The notes: generated by a model from the letters alone, not told the origin. Counted from the first letter of the stretch, positions 17,067 to 26,694 are shown. The stretch: DNA of 64,000 bases from Nocardioides sp. BGMRC 2183 (GCA_008123405.1 VSSA01000003.1:186001-250000), one strand, 5' to 3'. Made by a program: numbers and translations.

Positions 17067-20000
17067 CAACGCTCCTTCCTGCCCACGATCTCGGTTCCAG
17101 CGTCGCCGCTGTCCTTCGGCGGCGCGGGCTTCGGGCGATCACGGCGAAGCATCGGCTCGCCCTCGCCCTCCCGGTCGACGTGGAGCCCGCCACGGTACAC
17201 ACGCGTCCGCCCCTCCCAGATCTCCAAACGCAGCCGGTCGGCATCGAGGAACTCGGGCAGCACGGGGATCTGGAACGCGTGGGCTCCCCGGCCTGGAACC
17301 TCCTCGAGCGAGCGGTCCGTCGCGTCGGCGGGGGCCATGAGGAGCACCTCCGGACCACGCATCACGGCGACGTGCAGGATCCGCGCGCGATCCTCACGGT
17401 CCCAAGCCCACCCCATCAGCCAGTCGCCGGGCAGCCAGCCCTCTCCCTCCTCGGGCGGCTTGAGGCCGGAGCGCGGCGAGATCGGCAGCGGGTCGCCCAC
17501 CGGAGGGCTCATCAGCAGGCCGCGGCTGCGCTCGAGGATCTGCACGGGGTCGGCGTCGGCACGCTCCTTGACGAACTGGAGCGCGGCGGCGACCGCCTGG
17601 TCGACGTACTCGTCCGTCGGATCCGGCGGCGGAAGCGGCTCGTCGCGCTCGGGGTCGCCGGGGAAGCTGGCCGGCTGCCGGTCGACGAGCTCGGTCAGAG
17701 CACGGGAGGAGAGGACCGGGTTGCGACCGGAGAGGGCGTACGTCGCGCCGCCGATCTTGTTGATGCGCAAGAAGATGTTGCGCAGCTTCTCCTCGCCGTC
17801 GTAGAGGCCCCAGAGCAGCGGGTACGACGACCCTGCCTCCCAGCTCTCCGGCACCCGGAACGTCGACAGCGTGACATGGTCGTGGGTGCCTTCGACGCCG
17901 TGGCTGGTGACCAGATCGCACACCATCTCTTCGCCCTTCACGAGAAGGCGCCGCTCCCCCGGCCCACGGGCGTAGAGCCACAGCTCGTCGTGCGCTTCGT
18001 CCAGCCCGAGGATGAGCCGCCGGAGGTGGGCGCCGCTGACGTCTTCGGGGTCCCAGGTCGCCGGCGTGAGCCAGTGACTCTCCTCTTCCGAGATCGGGGT
18101 GGCGCGGAGCAGCTTCTCGTCCACACCGCCGGCCCCTCTGCCCGCCTGGTGAAGGGCGGCCAGCAGCACCTTCCGCTGGGAGAGGTCGACCGAGCTGTCG
18201 ATCAGTGGCTTGGACTTCAGGTAGCTGTAGAGCGGGTCCGCCTGCAGCTCGCGCGACTCCGGCGCCGCGCCGGGCCACGACAGCAGCTGTTCGGGGAGCA
18301 CGAGGAGGTCGTGGCCGTGCTCGGCAGCCCGGGTGACGTACTCGTGGACGATGCCGTGACGAGCGTCGTACGGCTCGAACTCGCCGACCGCGTCGTAGGT
18401 GTCGCGGCGCAGCGCGACCACTTCGGGACCGTAGGCCCGGGAGGTGAGCACCTGCGAGGCGACGTCGCCGCCGATCGGCATCCCGACGGTCGCGTCGTCG
18501 GTGCTGAAGAAGGTGGTGAAGAGGCAGTCGGTGCGTTGGCTCAGGCCCTGGCGTGCGGCGTCGAAGAACCCGAACTGGGGGATCGCGCTCACCCCGTCGG
18601 CGACGACCATCACCTCGCAGGTCTGGGCCGCGACGAGCTCGGCGAGCGCGCGGCCGGCGGTCTGGCCGACGCAGTTGACGACCGCCACCCTCGCGCCGGT
18701 CTCGACGAGGGCCTCGTGGGCCTTGGTGGTCTCGGTGCGGGAGAGGGCGTCGCCGTACCCGAGCACGATCTCGTCGGGGGTCTGGGCGTGGAGCGCCTTG
18801 ACGAGGTCGTCGAGACAGTCCCCGCGACGCACGAGCGCGACCAGGCTGATGGTCTCCACCGGCTCCGCGGGACCGTCGATGGCGCCGACCAGCTGCGCGA
18901 CAGCCTCGCTGCGACCGTGCTCCTCGATCAGAGCGCCGAGGTGCGCGTGGAAGCCGTACCAGACCTTGAGGTTGTCCTCGTTGCTGAACTTCGGGCGGGC
19001 GATCACCTGACCGTCGCGGAGAGCGGCCTGCAGTCGGTCCGCCAGCGCCTGCGCCGTGGGTTCGACGAGGCACGTCGCGTGGTCCTCCTCGGCTATCAGC
19101 TCGGGCGTCCCGCCCACCGACGAGGCGATGAACGGGACGCGCTGCTCGAGGGTCTCGTAGACCGCCATGCTCGAGTTCTCGATGAGGGACGGCATCACCG
19201 CGATCACGTCCCTCTCACAAAGCAGGGCGAGCGCCGCGGGCTGGTTGAGGTCGGTCACCGTGGTGACGGGACATTCCCACGTCAGCGCCTTCTCGGCGAC
19301 GTACTCCTCCGGGGTGAGGCCGCCCTGGGCGGGCAGCCTGCTTCCCCACTTGCCCAGGAAGGTCACCGAGTCCGGCACCTGACCTCGTTCATGGAGAAGG
19401 TCGATCGCGCTGCAGAAGACCTCGATGCCCTTGCGCGCCTCGAGCCGGCCGAAGAAGACCAGGTCGCGGGTACGGACGAGGTCGCCGTGCTCTCGTGGCC
19501 GCCCGGAGCGGCGGTCCTCCACCTCGACGTTGGAGAAGTCGACGATGTTGGGCTGCACGAAGACGTTGTCGCACGGCAGTCGGTAGCCGATCCGGTCCAT
19601 GAACGAGATCAGGTGGGCCGACCCGCCGATCACCGCGTCGGCGAGCTCCACGCATTTCTGTTCGGCGTGGGCGGCGGTGACCAGGTGCCCCTCGGTGATC
19701 GGCTGCATCTGGTAGTGGCGGTTCCAGATGTAGGGCGAGGACGTCTTCACCAGGAAGAGCGTGTCGCGGAACCCGAGTCCCAGCCGCTTGGCCATCAGCG
19801 CGTAGACCAGACCTCCGCGCCACTCCGAGGTGTGGACGACGTCGAACGGCTCCTGGTCGCGCAACCATTCGTAGGCGCCGGCGTAACGGCGCTGCCAGAC
19901 CGGCGCGGGCCCCCACACCGCGCTGTCGGCGATGTCGAGGTAGTGGAGCTGGACGCCGAACTCGGCGTACTTCTCCACCCAGTGCTCCGGCGTCTCGTCC

Positions 20001-20218
20001 TGGACGACCGGTCCCTTGAGGAAGAGGACGTGGACCTCGTGCTCGCGGGCAGCCAGACCCCTGGCCAGGTGGTAGTACGTCGACGCGATCCCGCCGTTGC
20101 GGACGGGACCGATGATCTCCTCGGTCACGATCGCGACACGGAGCCGAGCGCTTGTCTCGCTCAGACCGACGGCGTCGATACCTGGAAATGTGCGTACATC
20201 GAAGTCATCACGCTGCAT
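17024..20218 (-). CDS. Large multidomain glycosyltransferase (GT4 plus GT2-like)
   Basis: 1064 residues. Residues about 27-420 are a GT-B, family GT4 transferase: LRVAIVTEEIIGPVRNGGIA, VVHTSEWRGGLVYAL, the acceptor segment DLVFFGRLEARKGIEVF, and the donor E-x7-E motif ENSSMAVYE followed by FIASSVGGTPELI. Residues about 440-690 look like a GT-A/GT2-type domain (ISLVALVRRGDCLDDLVKAL, VMVVADGVSAI, VVALRRDTYDAVG), although the DxD is not obvious and it may be degenerate. The remaining ~370 residues are of no family I recognise. First gene of a four-gene operon divergent from an LCP-family gene. Probably builds a secreted or wall-attached glycan; acts in the cytoplasm. Confidence is high for GT4, moderate for the second domain. 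Confidence 0.8.
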   Translation of the reverse strand: MQRDDFDVRTFPGIDAVGLSETSARLRVAIVTEEIIGPVRNGGIASTYYHLARGLAAREHEVHVLFLKGPVVQDETPEHWVEKYAEFGVQLHYLDIADSAVWGPAPVWQRRYAGAYEWLRDQEPFDVVHTSEWRGGLVYALMAKRLGLGFRDTLFLVKTSSPYIWNRHYQMQPITEGHLVTAAHAEQKCVELADAVIGGSAHLISFMDRIGYRLPCDNVFVQPNIVDFSNVEVEDRRSGRPREHGDLVRTRDLVFFGRLEARKGIEVFCSAIDLLHERGQVPDSVTFLGKWGSRLPAQGGLTPEEYVAEKALTWECPVTTVTDLNQPAALALLCERDVIAVMPSLIENSSMAVYETLEQRVPFIASSVGGTPELIAEEDHATCLVEPTAQALADRLQAALRDGQVIARPKFSNEDNLKVWYGFHAHLGALIEEHGRSEAVAQLVGAIDGPAEPVETISLVALVRRGDCLDDLVKALHAQTPDEIVLGYGDALSRTETTKAHEALVETGARVAVVNCVGQTAGRALAELVAAQTCEVMVVADGVSAIPQFGFFDAARQGLSQRTDCLFTTFFSTDDATVGMPIGGDVASQVLTSRAYGPEVVALRRDTYDAVGEFEPYDARHGIVHEYVTRAAEHGHDLLVLPEQLLSWPGAAPESRELQADPLYSYLKSKPLIDSSVDLSQRKVLLAALHQAGRGAGGVDEKLLRATPISEEESHWLTPATWDPEDVSGAHLRRLILGLDEAHDELWLYARGPGERRLLVKGEEMVCDLVTSHGVEGTHDHVTLSTFRVPESWEAGSSYPLLWGLYDGEEKLRNIFLRINKIGGATYALSGRNPVLSSRALTELVDRQPASFPGDPERDEPLPPPDPTDEYVDQAVAAALQFVKERADADPVQILERSRGLLMSPPVGDPLPISPRSGLKPPEEGEGWLPGDWLMGWAWDREDRARILHVAVMRGPEVLLMAPADATDRSLEEVPGRGAHAFQIPVLPEFLDADRLRLEIWEGRTRVYRGGLHVDREGEGEPMLRRDRPKPAPPKDSGDAGTEIVGRKERWWRRLVGTGWAGAS

Positions 20219-20288
20219 CGACTAACAACTCCCCCCGAGAAAGAGCTCTAGCGTCGGCATTCTTGTCGCTGCCCCCGGCAACGTCTGA

Positions 20289-20318
20289 CATATCGCAGGC
20301 TACGCCCCTACGTGTCAA
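20289..20318 (-). promoter_or_regulatory. Glycosyltransferase operon promoter
   Basis: On the minus strand a perfect -35 TTGACA (20318-20313), an 18-bp spacer and -10 GATATG (20294-20289) give a start about 64 bp before the ATG at 20218. Consensus-based, not experimentally shown. Confidence 0.5.
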
Positions 20319-20321
20319 TAT

Positions 20322-20346
20322 GGTCAGGTCTCCGATCGGCCTGACC
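20322..20346. promoter_or_regulatory. Inverted repeat upstream of the LCP gene
   Basis: GGTCAGG (20322-20328) and CCTGACC (20340-20346) form perfect 7-bp arms around an 11-bp spacer, between the divergent glycosyltransferase promoter and the LCP gene start. It could be an operator or a leader hairpin; nothing identifies a binding protein. Confidence 0.35.
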
Positions 20347-20378
20347 CGCCGACGTCGCTGCACTCGGGAGAAATCGAC

Positions 20379-21368
20379 GTGGGACTTTCGATGATGGGGT
20401 TCGTACGGCGACACCGCGCGCTCACCGTGCTCTGCGTCCTCGCGCTGGTGCTGGTGGTAGGCCTCGGCACCTGGCTCGCGGTGCTCAACCACCGCTTCTC
20501 CGAGGTGCCGCGGTTCGACGCCGACCTCGACCGGGCGGACCGCCCGGACCGTGTCGAGACCGAGGCGATGAACGTCCTGCTGATCGGCGTCGACAACGGC
20601 GGGGGCCACGACCTGCGCGAGCAGCTGCAGAGCGGTGAGTGGGTCGAGGGCAGCTTCCGCAGCGACACCATGATGATCTGGCACCTCTCCGCCGACCGCG
20701 ACCACAGCCAGGTCGTCTCGCTCCCGCGCGACTCCTGGGTCGAGATACCCGGTCACGGCGACGCCAAGCTCAACGCCGCGTTCTCCTACGGCGGACCCGA
20801 ACTGCTGGTCCACACGCTGGAGGACACGGTCGGCGTCTTCATCGATCACGTCGGCGTCATCGACTTCGAGGGCTTCGCCGAGGTAACCAGGACCCTCGGC
20901 GGTGTCGAGGTGCCGACCACGGACGGGACCGAGACGCTGCAGGGCGCGGAAGCGCTGGCCTACGTGCGTGACCGCAAGTCACTGCCCAACGGCGACTTCG
21001 ACCGGATCGACCGTCAGCAACACTTCCTGCGGACCGTGCTCGAGGACGCCGTCGCCGAGGGCCGGACGAATCCCGCGAAGCTGACCAGCCTGATCGGCGA
21101 CCTCTCCGAGCTTGCCGTCCTCGACTCAGGCTTCGACAACGGCCTGCTCCGGAGCCTCACCACGACGGCCACGACGCAGGGCGCCGGCGAGTTCCTCTTC
21201 CTGACCGCGCCCCACAACGGCACCGACACCATCGACGGCCAGAGCGTCGTGCTCCTCGACCTCGACGCCACCCGAAGTCTCTTCGAAGCGATCTCGCGCG
21301 ACGAGTTCGAGGACTACCGCAGGCAGCACGAGCTCGACCTGTTGCCGGCGCCGGACAAGGTGCAGTGA
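20379..21368 (+). CDS. LytR-CpsA-Psr (LCP) family wall-polymer ligase
   Basis: LCP proteins attach undecaprenyl-linked polymers to peptidoglycan outside the membrane. The 329-residue product has one N-terminal membrane helix (ALTVLCVLALVLVVGLGTWL) and the LCP domain: MNVLLIGVDNGG, RSDTMMIWHL, VSLPRDSWVEIPGHGDAKLNAAFSYGG and the arginine motif DFDRIDRQQHFLR. GTG at 20379 is chosen because GGGAG lies 8 bp upstream; an ATG at 20391 is an alternative. It is divergent from the glycosyltransferase operon, so it probably anchors the polymer made there. Confidence 0.9.
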   Translation: MGLSMMGFVRRHRALTVLCVLALVLVVGLGTWLAVLNHRFSEVPRFDADLDRADRPDRVETEAMNVLLIGVDNGGGHDLREQLQSGEWVEGSFRSDTMMIWHLSADRDHSQVVSLPRDSWVEIPGHGDAKLNAAFSYGGPELLVHTLEDTVGVFIDHVGVIDFEGFAEVTRTLGGVEVPTTDGTETLQGAEALAYVRDRKSLPNGDFDRIDRQQHFLRTVLEDAVAEGRTNPAKLTSLIGDLSELAVLDSGFDNGLLRSLTTTATTQGAGEFLFLTAPHNGTDTIDGQSVVLLDLDATRSLFEAISRDEFEDYRRQHELDLLPAPDKVQ

Positions 21369-21388
21369 TCCCGCAGGGGTGGCGCGGC

Positions 21389-21407
21389 CCCGGCACCTGA
21401 TGTCGGG
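21389..21407. terminator. Possible weak terminator between convergent genes
   Basis: CCCGGCA (21389-21395) can pair with TGTCGGG (21401-21407) with one G-U type pair, in the 44-bp gap between the LCP stop and the TRAP binding-protein stop. No T-run follows. Confidence 0.3.
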
Positions 21408-21412
21408 ACGAC

Positions 21413-22708
21413 TCAGGAGGGCCGCACGTTGTTCATCGCTTCCTCGAAGAGGCGCTCGATGAAGGGGTCGAAGACATCCAAGTCATTGTCGGCGTACCAC
21501 TCGACGAACTCCTCGGCCGTCATGTCCGGATCGAACCCAAGGTCCTCGATCGCGACCTGACGCCAGGTGTCCATGTTCTGCTGCGAGGTGTCGACGAACG
21601 CGTTCGGGTCCGAGACTCCGGCCAACTCCTCACGACTCGCGTCGATCAAGCTCTCGTTCTCCTCCTCCAGAGCTGTCACGACATCGTCGTCGAAAGGCTC
21701 CAGGCCCCCACCGTTGGCAGCAGTGGCCTCCACGGTCTCTGCGATGGCGTTGAGTGTGCTACCGATCTGTTCCTTGATGAAGACGTCGAGCCGGTCATGC
21801 AAGAGTTGACGGGCCACCAGCGGCAGGGACTCCCAGAAGGAGTCGTTGATGACCATCGCACCCATTCCCCCTGAGAAGCCGGCGGTCGGGGCGATCCGTG
21901 CATACGGCGCGATCTCGAACATCCCGGTCAACGAGGCCGTCAGCGGGTTCGCAACGGTGCAGTCCACCACTCCTCGTTGGAGCGCCTCGAAAGCCTCGGT
22001 CAGATCGACGCTGACTCCTTCCATGCCGAGCGCGTCGAACTGCTCAGCGTTCAGACGCGTCCCCATCCGTGAGGTGACTCCATCGAGGTCGGCCAGCGAA
22101 GAGCGGGGTTCAGTGCAGAACAGTGCGTCAGGTCCCAGCGCATAGTCAGGCACCAAGGGGTGGAGGCCGAGGTTCTCGAACTCGGCCAGGATCTCGTCCG
22201 AGGCCGTCGAGGTCTGGATCGACCAGCCGAGCAACTGCAGAACGCCGACAAGAGGGGTCTGGTCGGCCATGATGCTGAGGTCGATCAGGGCGTTGCTCGC
22301 CGGCAGCTCATCGGGCTGGTAGGCCGGGATCGTGTACGACAGGTCGAGACGACCGTCAGCGACTGCGTCACTCACCTCGATCGGGGGCGCGATCGAGTAG
22401 GAGTAGTTGGTCTCGAACTCGATCTTGCCGCCGGACCAGTCAGTGACAGCCTCCTGGTAGGCCTCGAAGTAGGCGCTGGTCACTGTCCCCTGAGCGCCCG
22501 CCGTCTGGGTGACGATCGTGATCGGGTCGACGTCCTCGAACGCGGCCTGGTACTCGTCCTTGCTGGCGCCGAACTCGACCCCCTCGCCCTCGTCACTGGC
22601 TCCCGCTCCGCCTCCGCAGGCGCTGAGCGCCAGCGTGGCGGCAAGGGCCAACGCTGCGCACCGCGCCGGTTTCCGCCGGTGATTCCTGGTCCTGGATGCG
22701 ATGGACAT
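21413..22708 (-). CDS. dctP: TRAP transporter solute-binding lipoprotein (DctP type)
   Basis: Extracytoplasmic binding subunit of a TRAP transporter, 431 residues. The signal peptide ends in lipobox LSAC (Cys about 31) followed by GGGAGAS. The DctP fold is seen in DPITIVTQTAGAQG, AVTDWSGGKIEFE, SDAVADGRLDLSYTIPAY, and EAFEALQRGVVDCTVAN, where a conserved Arg normally binds a carboxylate. It is the last gene of the ligase-dctQ-dctM-dctP operon, 104 bp after dctM. The linked acyl-CoA ligase suggests a carboxylic acid ligand. A second DctP of similar length and pattern is encoded at 38015-39304. Confidence 0.9.
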   Translation of the reverse strand: MSIASRTRNHRRKPARCAALALAATLALSACGGGAGASDEGEGVEFGASKDEYQAAFEDVDPITIVTQTAGAQGTVTSAYFEAYQEAVTDWSGGKIEFETNYSYSIAPPIEVSDAVADGRLDLSYTIPAYQPDELPASNALIDLSIMADQTPLVGVLQLLGWSIQTSTASDEILAEFENLGLHPLVPDYALGPDALFCTEPRSSLADLDGVTSRMGTRLNAEQFDALGMEGVSVDLTEAFEALQRGVVDCTVANPLTASLTGMFEIAPYARIAPTAGFSGGMGAMVINDSFWESLPLVARQLLHDRLDVFIKEQIGSTLNAIAETVEATAANGGGLEPFDDDVVTALEEENESLIDASREELAGVSDPNAFVDTSQQNMDTWRQVAIEDLGFDPDMTAEEFVEWYADNDLDVFDPFIERLFEEAMNNVRPS

Positions 22709-22812
22709 GGTCTACCTCTGCTCGTTCGTGTGCCGGACAGATGACTCGGCACGGGGTGGGTGGTTGGTGAACATCCCGAGGAGAAATGGGCAGCGCGCGG
22801 TGCGGCTACCGG

Positions 22813-24297
22813 TTAGCCCTGTCCGGTGTGGTCGGGAAGGTAGGTCGCGATCTCGGGGAACACGATCAGGATCACGACGATCAAGATCGCCGCCGGCATC
22901 AGCCAGGCGATCGCGACGAAGACGTCCCGCAGCGAAATCGGAGTGCCGCGGTTGACCACCGGATCCTTGGTGATGTTGTGGATGATGTACGCCAAGATCC
23001 CGACCGGCGGGGTGAGCACCGCCAGCTCACCCATGAAGACCACGAAGACTCCGAACCAGAGCAGCGAGATGTCCAGCAGCTCCAGAGTCGGAACGAGGAT
23101 CGGGACCGTCAGCAGCATCATCGCCAGCGGGTCGAGGAACATGCCCATGACCAGGTAGATCGCTGCCATCAGGAGGAGGAACTGCCATGCGACCAGGTCC
23201 ATCCCGATGATCCAGTCGCCGATCGACCGGGTGACCCCGGACAGCGTCAACATTCGGGAGAACATGGTTGCGCCGATGATCAGCAGGAAGATCGCGCCGG
23301 TGGAGGCCACGGTGCTCATCGAGGCCTGGCCGATCGCCGCGAACGGTCGGTCTTTGCGCTTGTAGAAGAGGGTCAGCACGACGGCCACCAGGGCCGCAAC
23401 GGCGCCTGCCTCCGTCACCGTCAAGGTGCCGCTGTAGATGCCGCCGATGATGATGCCGATCAGCAGCGGAATCGACCATGCACTGCCGAGGCTCCGCCAA
23501 CGGTCCGTCCAGGTGACGGCCGGTGCGTCGTCGGCCTGCCCCGAGACGTTGACCAGCCTCGGCCGAACGATGCTCATGCCTGCGAGCACCAACGCGAAGA
23601 CGACGGCGACCAGAACGCCCGGACCTATCCCCGCCATCAGCTGCGGACCGACGGGGACCTCGGCGATCCCGGCATAGATCACGAGCATGATGCTCGGCGG
23701 GATCAGTTGGCCCGGCAGGCCGGAGACCGCGACTGCGACGATCGCCAGACGCCGGTCGTAGCCCGCCTTGATCATCTCGGGCACTCCCACCCGTGCCAGA
23801 GCGTACGTCGTCGCGATGGACGAGCCGCTCACTGCTGCCAGTCCGGCGCCAGCGAAAGTGGTTCCAATAGCAAGACCGCCGGGCAACCAGCCCAGCCAAG
23901 TGCGACCGGTGTCGTAGACCCTCGTGGTGATGCCGGACTGCCACAGCAGCAGCCCCATGAGCACGAACATCGGGATGACGCTGAGCGTCCAGGTCGCGGT
24001 GGCGTTGTAGGGCAGGTCGGTCAGTCCGCTCTGCATGGCCGGGAACCCGCGCAGCGACAGTGTCCCGAGCAAACCGGGGATCATCAGTGCGGCGGCGACC
24101 GGCGCCTTGATGAAGATCAGCCCGAGCATCATGACGATGCTCAGCAGGCCGACCTCCTCACGTTCCACGTCGGTGAACATCAAGATCGCCGGGACGAAGA
24201 TGCTCAGCAGCAGGGCTGCGAGAAGTGCCCAGCTGCGACGGTCCCCGCGCGGAGCCGTGGTGGCACCGGTAGCAGTGGGCACGAGCACGTCAGTCAT
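22813..24297 (-). CDS. dctM: TRAP transporter large permease (DctM type)
   Basis: Membrane subunit of the ion-coupled TRAP importer, 494 residues with about 12-14 hydrophobic helices. VPIFVLMGLLLWQSGIT and GSSIATTYALARVGVPEM correspond to conserved DctM segments, as do LIPPSIMLVIYAGIAE and MFLDPLAMMLLTVPILVPT, which line the transport path in the SiaM fold. Start ATG at 24297 is one base after the dctQ stop. Works with DctQ and DctP; energy is a Na+ or H+ gradient. Confidence 0.93.
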   Translation of the reverse strand: MTDVLVPTATGATTAPRGDRRSWALLAALLLSIFVPAILMFTDVEREEVGLLSIVMMLGLIFIKAPVAAALMIPGLLGTLSLRGFPAMQSGLTDLPYNATATWTLSVIPMFVLMGLLLWQSGITTRVYDTGRTWLGWLPGGLAIGTTFAGAGLAAVSGSSIATTYALARVGVPEMIKAGYDRRLAIVAVAVSGLPGQLIPPSIMLVIYAGIAEVPVGPQLMAGIGPGVLVAVVFALVLAGMSIVRPRLVNVSGQADDAPAVTWTDRWRSLGSAWSIPLLIGIIIGGIYSGTLTVTEAGAVAALVAVVLTLFYKRKDRPFAAIGQASMSTVASTGAIFLLIIGATMFSRMLTLSGVTRSIGDWIIGMDLVAWQFLLLMAAIYLVMGMFLDPLAMMLLTVPILVPTLELLDISLLWFGVFVVFMGELAVLTPPVGILAYIIHNITKDPVVNRGTPISLRDVFVAIAWLMPAAILIVVILIVFPEIATYLPDHTGQG

Positions 24298-24298
24298 G

Positions 24299-24859
24299 TC
24301 AGGCCTCCTCGGGAGATGTGGAACGCGTGTCCGGCTTCCTGCAGGCCCGGCGGAGGTCTCCGTAGATGTCGATGGCCGAGCAGATGACGAACAAGGTCAT
24401 CGCTATGGGGACCACGAAGGTGGCGGGCCAGATCACGATGCCGCTCACACCGGCGGTCCGTCCGATCTCCTGGCTGTCCATGGCCATCTCCGCGCTGTAG
24501 AAGGCGATCAGCGCTGCGAGTGCCAGCATGAGCAGGTCGGTGCCCGCCTGAACGAAGGGTTGACTGCGCGGCGGTAGATGGTCGAAGAGCAACCTGGCTT
24601 CGATGTGCTCCTTGCTGCGCTGAGCCGTGACGATGCCGACGAACGCAACGATCGGCAGGTACCAGAACTGCGTGTACTCGAGCGTTCCGTGCACAGGTGC
24701 GTCGAAGAACGAGCGGGAAACAGCGTTGAGGCTGATATGCAGCATCATTCCGAGCGTGAGGACGGCCGCGAAGCCCGCGAGAATCTTGTTGAACCAATCT
24801 CCTCGTTTGCGGGCCGGTGCCTTGAGCGCGTCGATCTCGGCATGGGCTTCGATGCTCAT
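24299..24859 (-). CDS. dctQ: TRAP transporter small permease (DctQ type)
   Basis: 186 residues with four predicted membrane helices (FAAVLTLGMMLHISLNAVS, FWYLPIVAFVGIVTA, LLMLALAALIAFYSAEMA, WPATFVVPIAMTLFVICSAI) and the family segment SKEHIEARLLFDHLP. The frame extends upstream, but ATG at 24859 overlaps the acyl-CoA ligase stop by ATGA and gives a normal DctQ length. Partner of the DctM subunit encoded next. Confidence 0.9.
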   Translation of the reverse strand: MSIEAHAEIDALKAPARKRGDWFNKILAGFAAVLTLGMMLHISLNAVSRSFFDAPVHGTLEYTQFWYLPIVAFVGIVTAQRSKEHIEARLLFDHLPPRSQPFVQAGTDLLMLALAALIAFYSAEMAMDSQEIGRTAGVSGIVIWPATFVVPIAMTLFVICSAIDIYGDLRRACRKPDTRSTSPEEA

Positions 24860-26640
24860 GAATACAACCCTTCGATGAGTCCGGCGTACTTGCGGCTGAT
24901 CTGCGCACGGCGCATCTTGGCCGTCGGGGTCAGTTCGTCGGACCCGGGCAGCCACTCCGTCGGAAGCACGAGGAATCTCTTGATCTGCTCGGGCCGACTC
25001 AGCTTCGAGTTGCCCGCGTCCACTGCCTCCTGGACGGCACTGACGAGTTCGGGTGCGCTGACGAGGTCAGTCAGGTCTGCCGCCGCGATACCTCGCTGGC
25101 GCGCCCAGTCGAACGCGTACTCGGAGTCGAGAACGATCAACGCCGCGTTGTAGGGACGGGCGTCGCCGACGCACATCATCTGGCCGACCAGCGGGCTGGC
25201 GCTGATGATCGCCGACTCGACCGCGACCGGTGAGATGTTCTTGCCGCTGGAGCTGATCATGATCTCCTTCTTGCGACCGACCACCGAGAGGTAGCCCCCT
25301 GCATCCAGCTCGCCGAGGTCTCCCGTGTGCAGCCACCCGTCGTCGTCGATCGCTGCCGCGGTCGCTTCCGGACGGTTGTGATAGCCGAGCATGAGGGTCG
25401 GCCCCCGCAGCAGGATCTCGCCGTCGTCGGCAATCCTCAGTTCCATGTGCGCACCCGCTCGGCCCACCGTGCCGATCCGGATGGTGTCCGCCGTGGCAGA
25501 GGTGCCACCGGCCCCGCTCTCGGTGAGCCCATAGACCTCACCCATCGGTATGCCCACTGCGTGGTAGAACTCCATCAGCGGGCCCGGGTTGGGAGCGGTA
25601 GCGACCACGGCGATACGGAGGTCGTCGAGGCCAACACGCTGTCGCCACGGCTTGAAGTGCACCTCGCGCGCCTCCTGCGACAGGCTCAGCACGTCGGCAG
25701 GGACCTGGTCTCCGGCCTGCTCACGGCGTACCTGTTCAACGCTGGCTTCGAGGCCGGCGGTGACCCTCATCCGTTCGCTGTCGTCGAGCTCGAGGAGCCA
25801 CGAGTCGAACGTCGAGCGCAGCTTCTCGAAGACCCTGGGCGGCCCATAGAAGTAACCCGGGTTGATCCTGCGGACGGCGTCCGTGATCGCTCGCGGATCA
25901 GCGACGGTCACCGCCTCGAACCCCTGCACCACTGTCATGCAATAGCCGCCCGTGCGTTCTCCGATGTGCGCGGCTGGCAGCCAGGAGACGATCGTCGTCC
26001 CCGACGGGACCCGGACACTGCGCAATGTGGAGTCCGCGGCGAACATCATGTTCCGGTGCCCGATCAGCGCCCCTTTGGGAGGCCCGGTGGTGCCGCTGGT
26101 GTAGATCATCGTGAGCAGATCGTCGGGCGCCGGCTTCGGCACCGCTGCGAGATCGACCTGTGCTCCGAGGGAGAGGAGGGAGGTGAGATCGTGCCAGCCC
26201 TCGGCTTCCCGGCCGTCGAGGACCACGCGCAGCTCCGGGAGGTCGACTCCCGACACTGCCGGCAAGAAGCCCCGGGCCACCACCACCCCGCGCGCCCCGG
26301 AGTCCGTCAGCGCAAACCTGATCTGCTCAGGAGATGAGGTGCCGTACAGCGAGAACGGCACTGCGCCGATCCGAACCAACGCCAGGTCGACGGCGTAGAA
26401 CTCAGGCCGGTTCTCCATCAACAGTGCAACTTTGTCACCGTGGCGAAGGCCGAGCCCGTGGAAACCGGCGGCCCAGCGGTCGACCTCGGCCGCGAGCTCG
26501 GCCCAGGTGTAGGACAGCCGGCCGTCGTGCGAACGCACGGCAATACGACTCGGGCGCGCCGCGACGGTGCGCTCGAAGGCCTCGGTGAGGGTGCCAGTGG
26601 GCGGTAAAGGCCGGTACTGCGGTCCAGGTGCTGCTGGCAT
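24856..26640 (-). CDS. Long-chain-type acyl-CoA synthetase (AMP-forming) 1
   Basis: Activates a carboxylic acid to its CoA thioester through an acyl-AMP. 594 residues with P-loop-like YTSGTTGPPKGA, GEVYGLTESGAGG, WLHTGDLGELD and GRKKEIMISSSGKNISP, the last giving the pattern of FadD/FACS enzymes with the C-terminal catalytic domain. ATG at 26640 has a GAAGGA ribosome site; a longer open frame to 26724 is rejected. First gene of the operon with the TRAP transporter, so it probably activates the imported acid on entry. Strongly similar in pattern and identical in length to the synthetase at 30024-31808, indicating duplication. Transcribed from the operator-bearing promoter at 26695-26724. Confidence 0.9.
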   Translation of the reverse strand: MPAAPGPQYRPLPPTGTLTEAFERTVAARPSRIAVRSHDGRLSYTWAELAAEVDRWAAGFHGLGLRHGDKVALLMENRPEFYAVDLALVRIGAVPFSLYGTSSPEQIRFALTDSGARGVVVARGFLPAVSGVDLPELRVVLDGREAEGWHDLTSLLSLGAQVDLAAVPKPAPDDLLTMIYTSGTTGPPKGALIGHRNMMFAADSTLRSVRVPSGTTIVSWLPAAHIGERTGGYCMTVVQGFEAVTVADPRAITDAVRRINPGYFYGPPRVFEKLRSTFDSWLLELDDSERMRVTAGLEASVEQVRREQAGDQVPADVLSLSQEAREVHFKPWRQRVGLDDLRIAVVATAPNPGPLMEFYHAVGIPMGEVYGLTESGAGGTSATADTIRIGTVGRAGAHMELRIADDGEILLRGPTLMLGYHNRPEATAAAIDDDGWLHTGDLGELDAGGYLSVVGRKKEIMISSSGKNISPVAVESAIISASPLVGQMMCVGDARPYNAALIVLDSEYAFDWARQRGIAAADLTDLVSAPELVSAVQEAVDAGNSKLSRPEQIKRFLVLPTEWLPGSDELTPTAKMRRAQISRKYAGLIEGLYS

Positions 26641-26694
26641 GTGTCCTTCTTCGAACGGGATCGTGACAACCGACCGTGGAATGACGTGGGTCAC

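Noticed and set aside
16955-20251. A 1098-codon plus-strand open frame opposite the glycosyltransferase
   Set aside because: It has the valine/arginine/aspartate-rich antisense look of high-GC DNA and no family pattern; the opposite strand encodes an obvious glycosyltransferase.
26669-26677. ACCGACCGT half-site in the ligase-TRAP leader, like half of operator D
   Set aside because: Only one half is present; the partner half is lacking.
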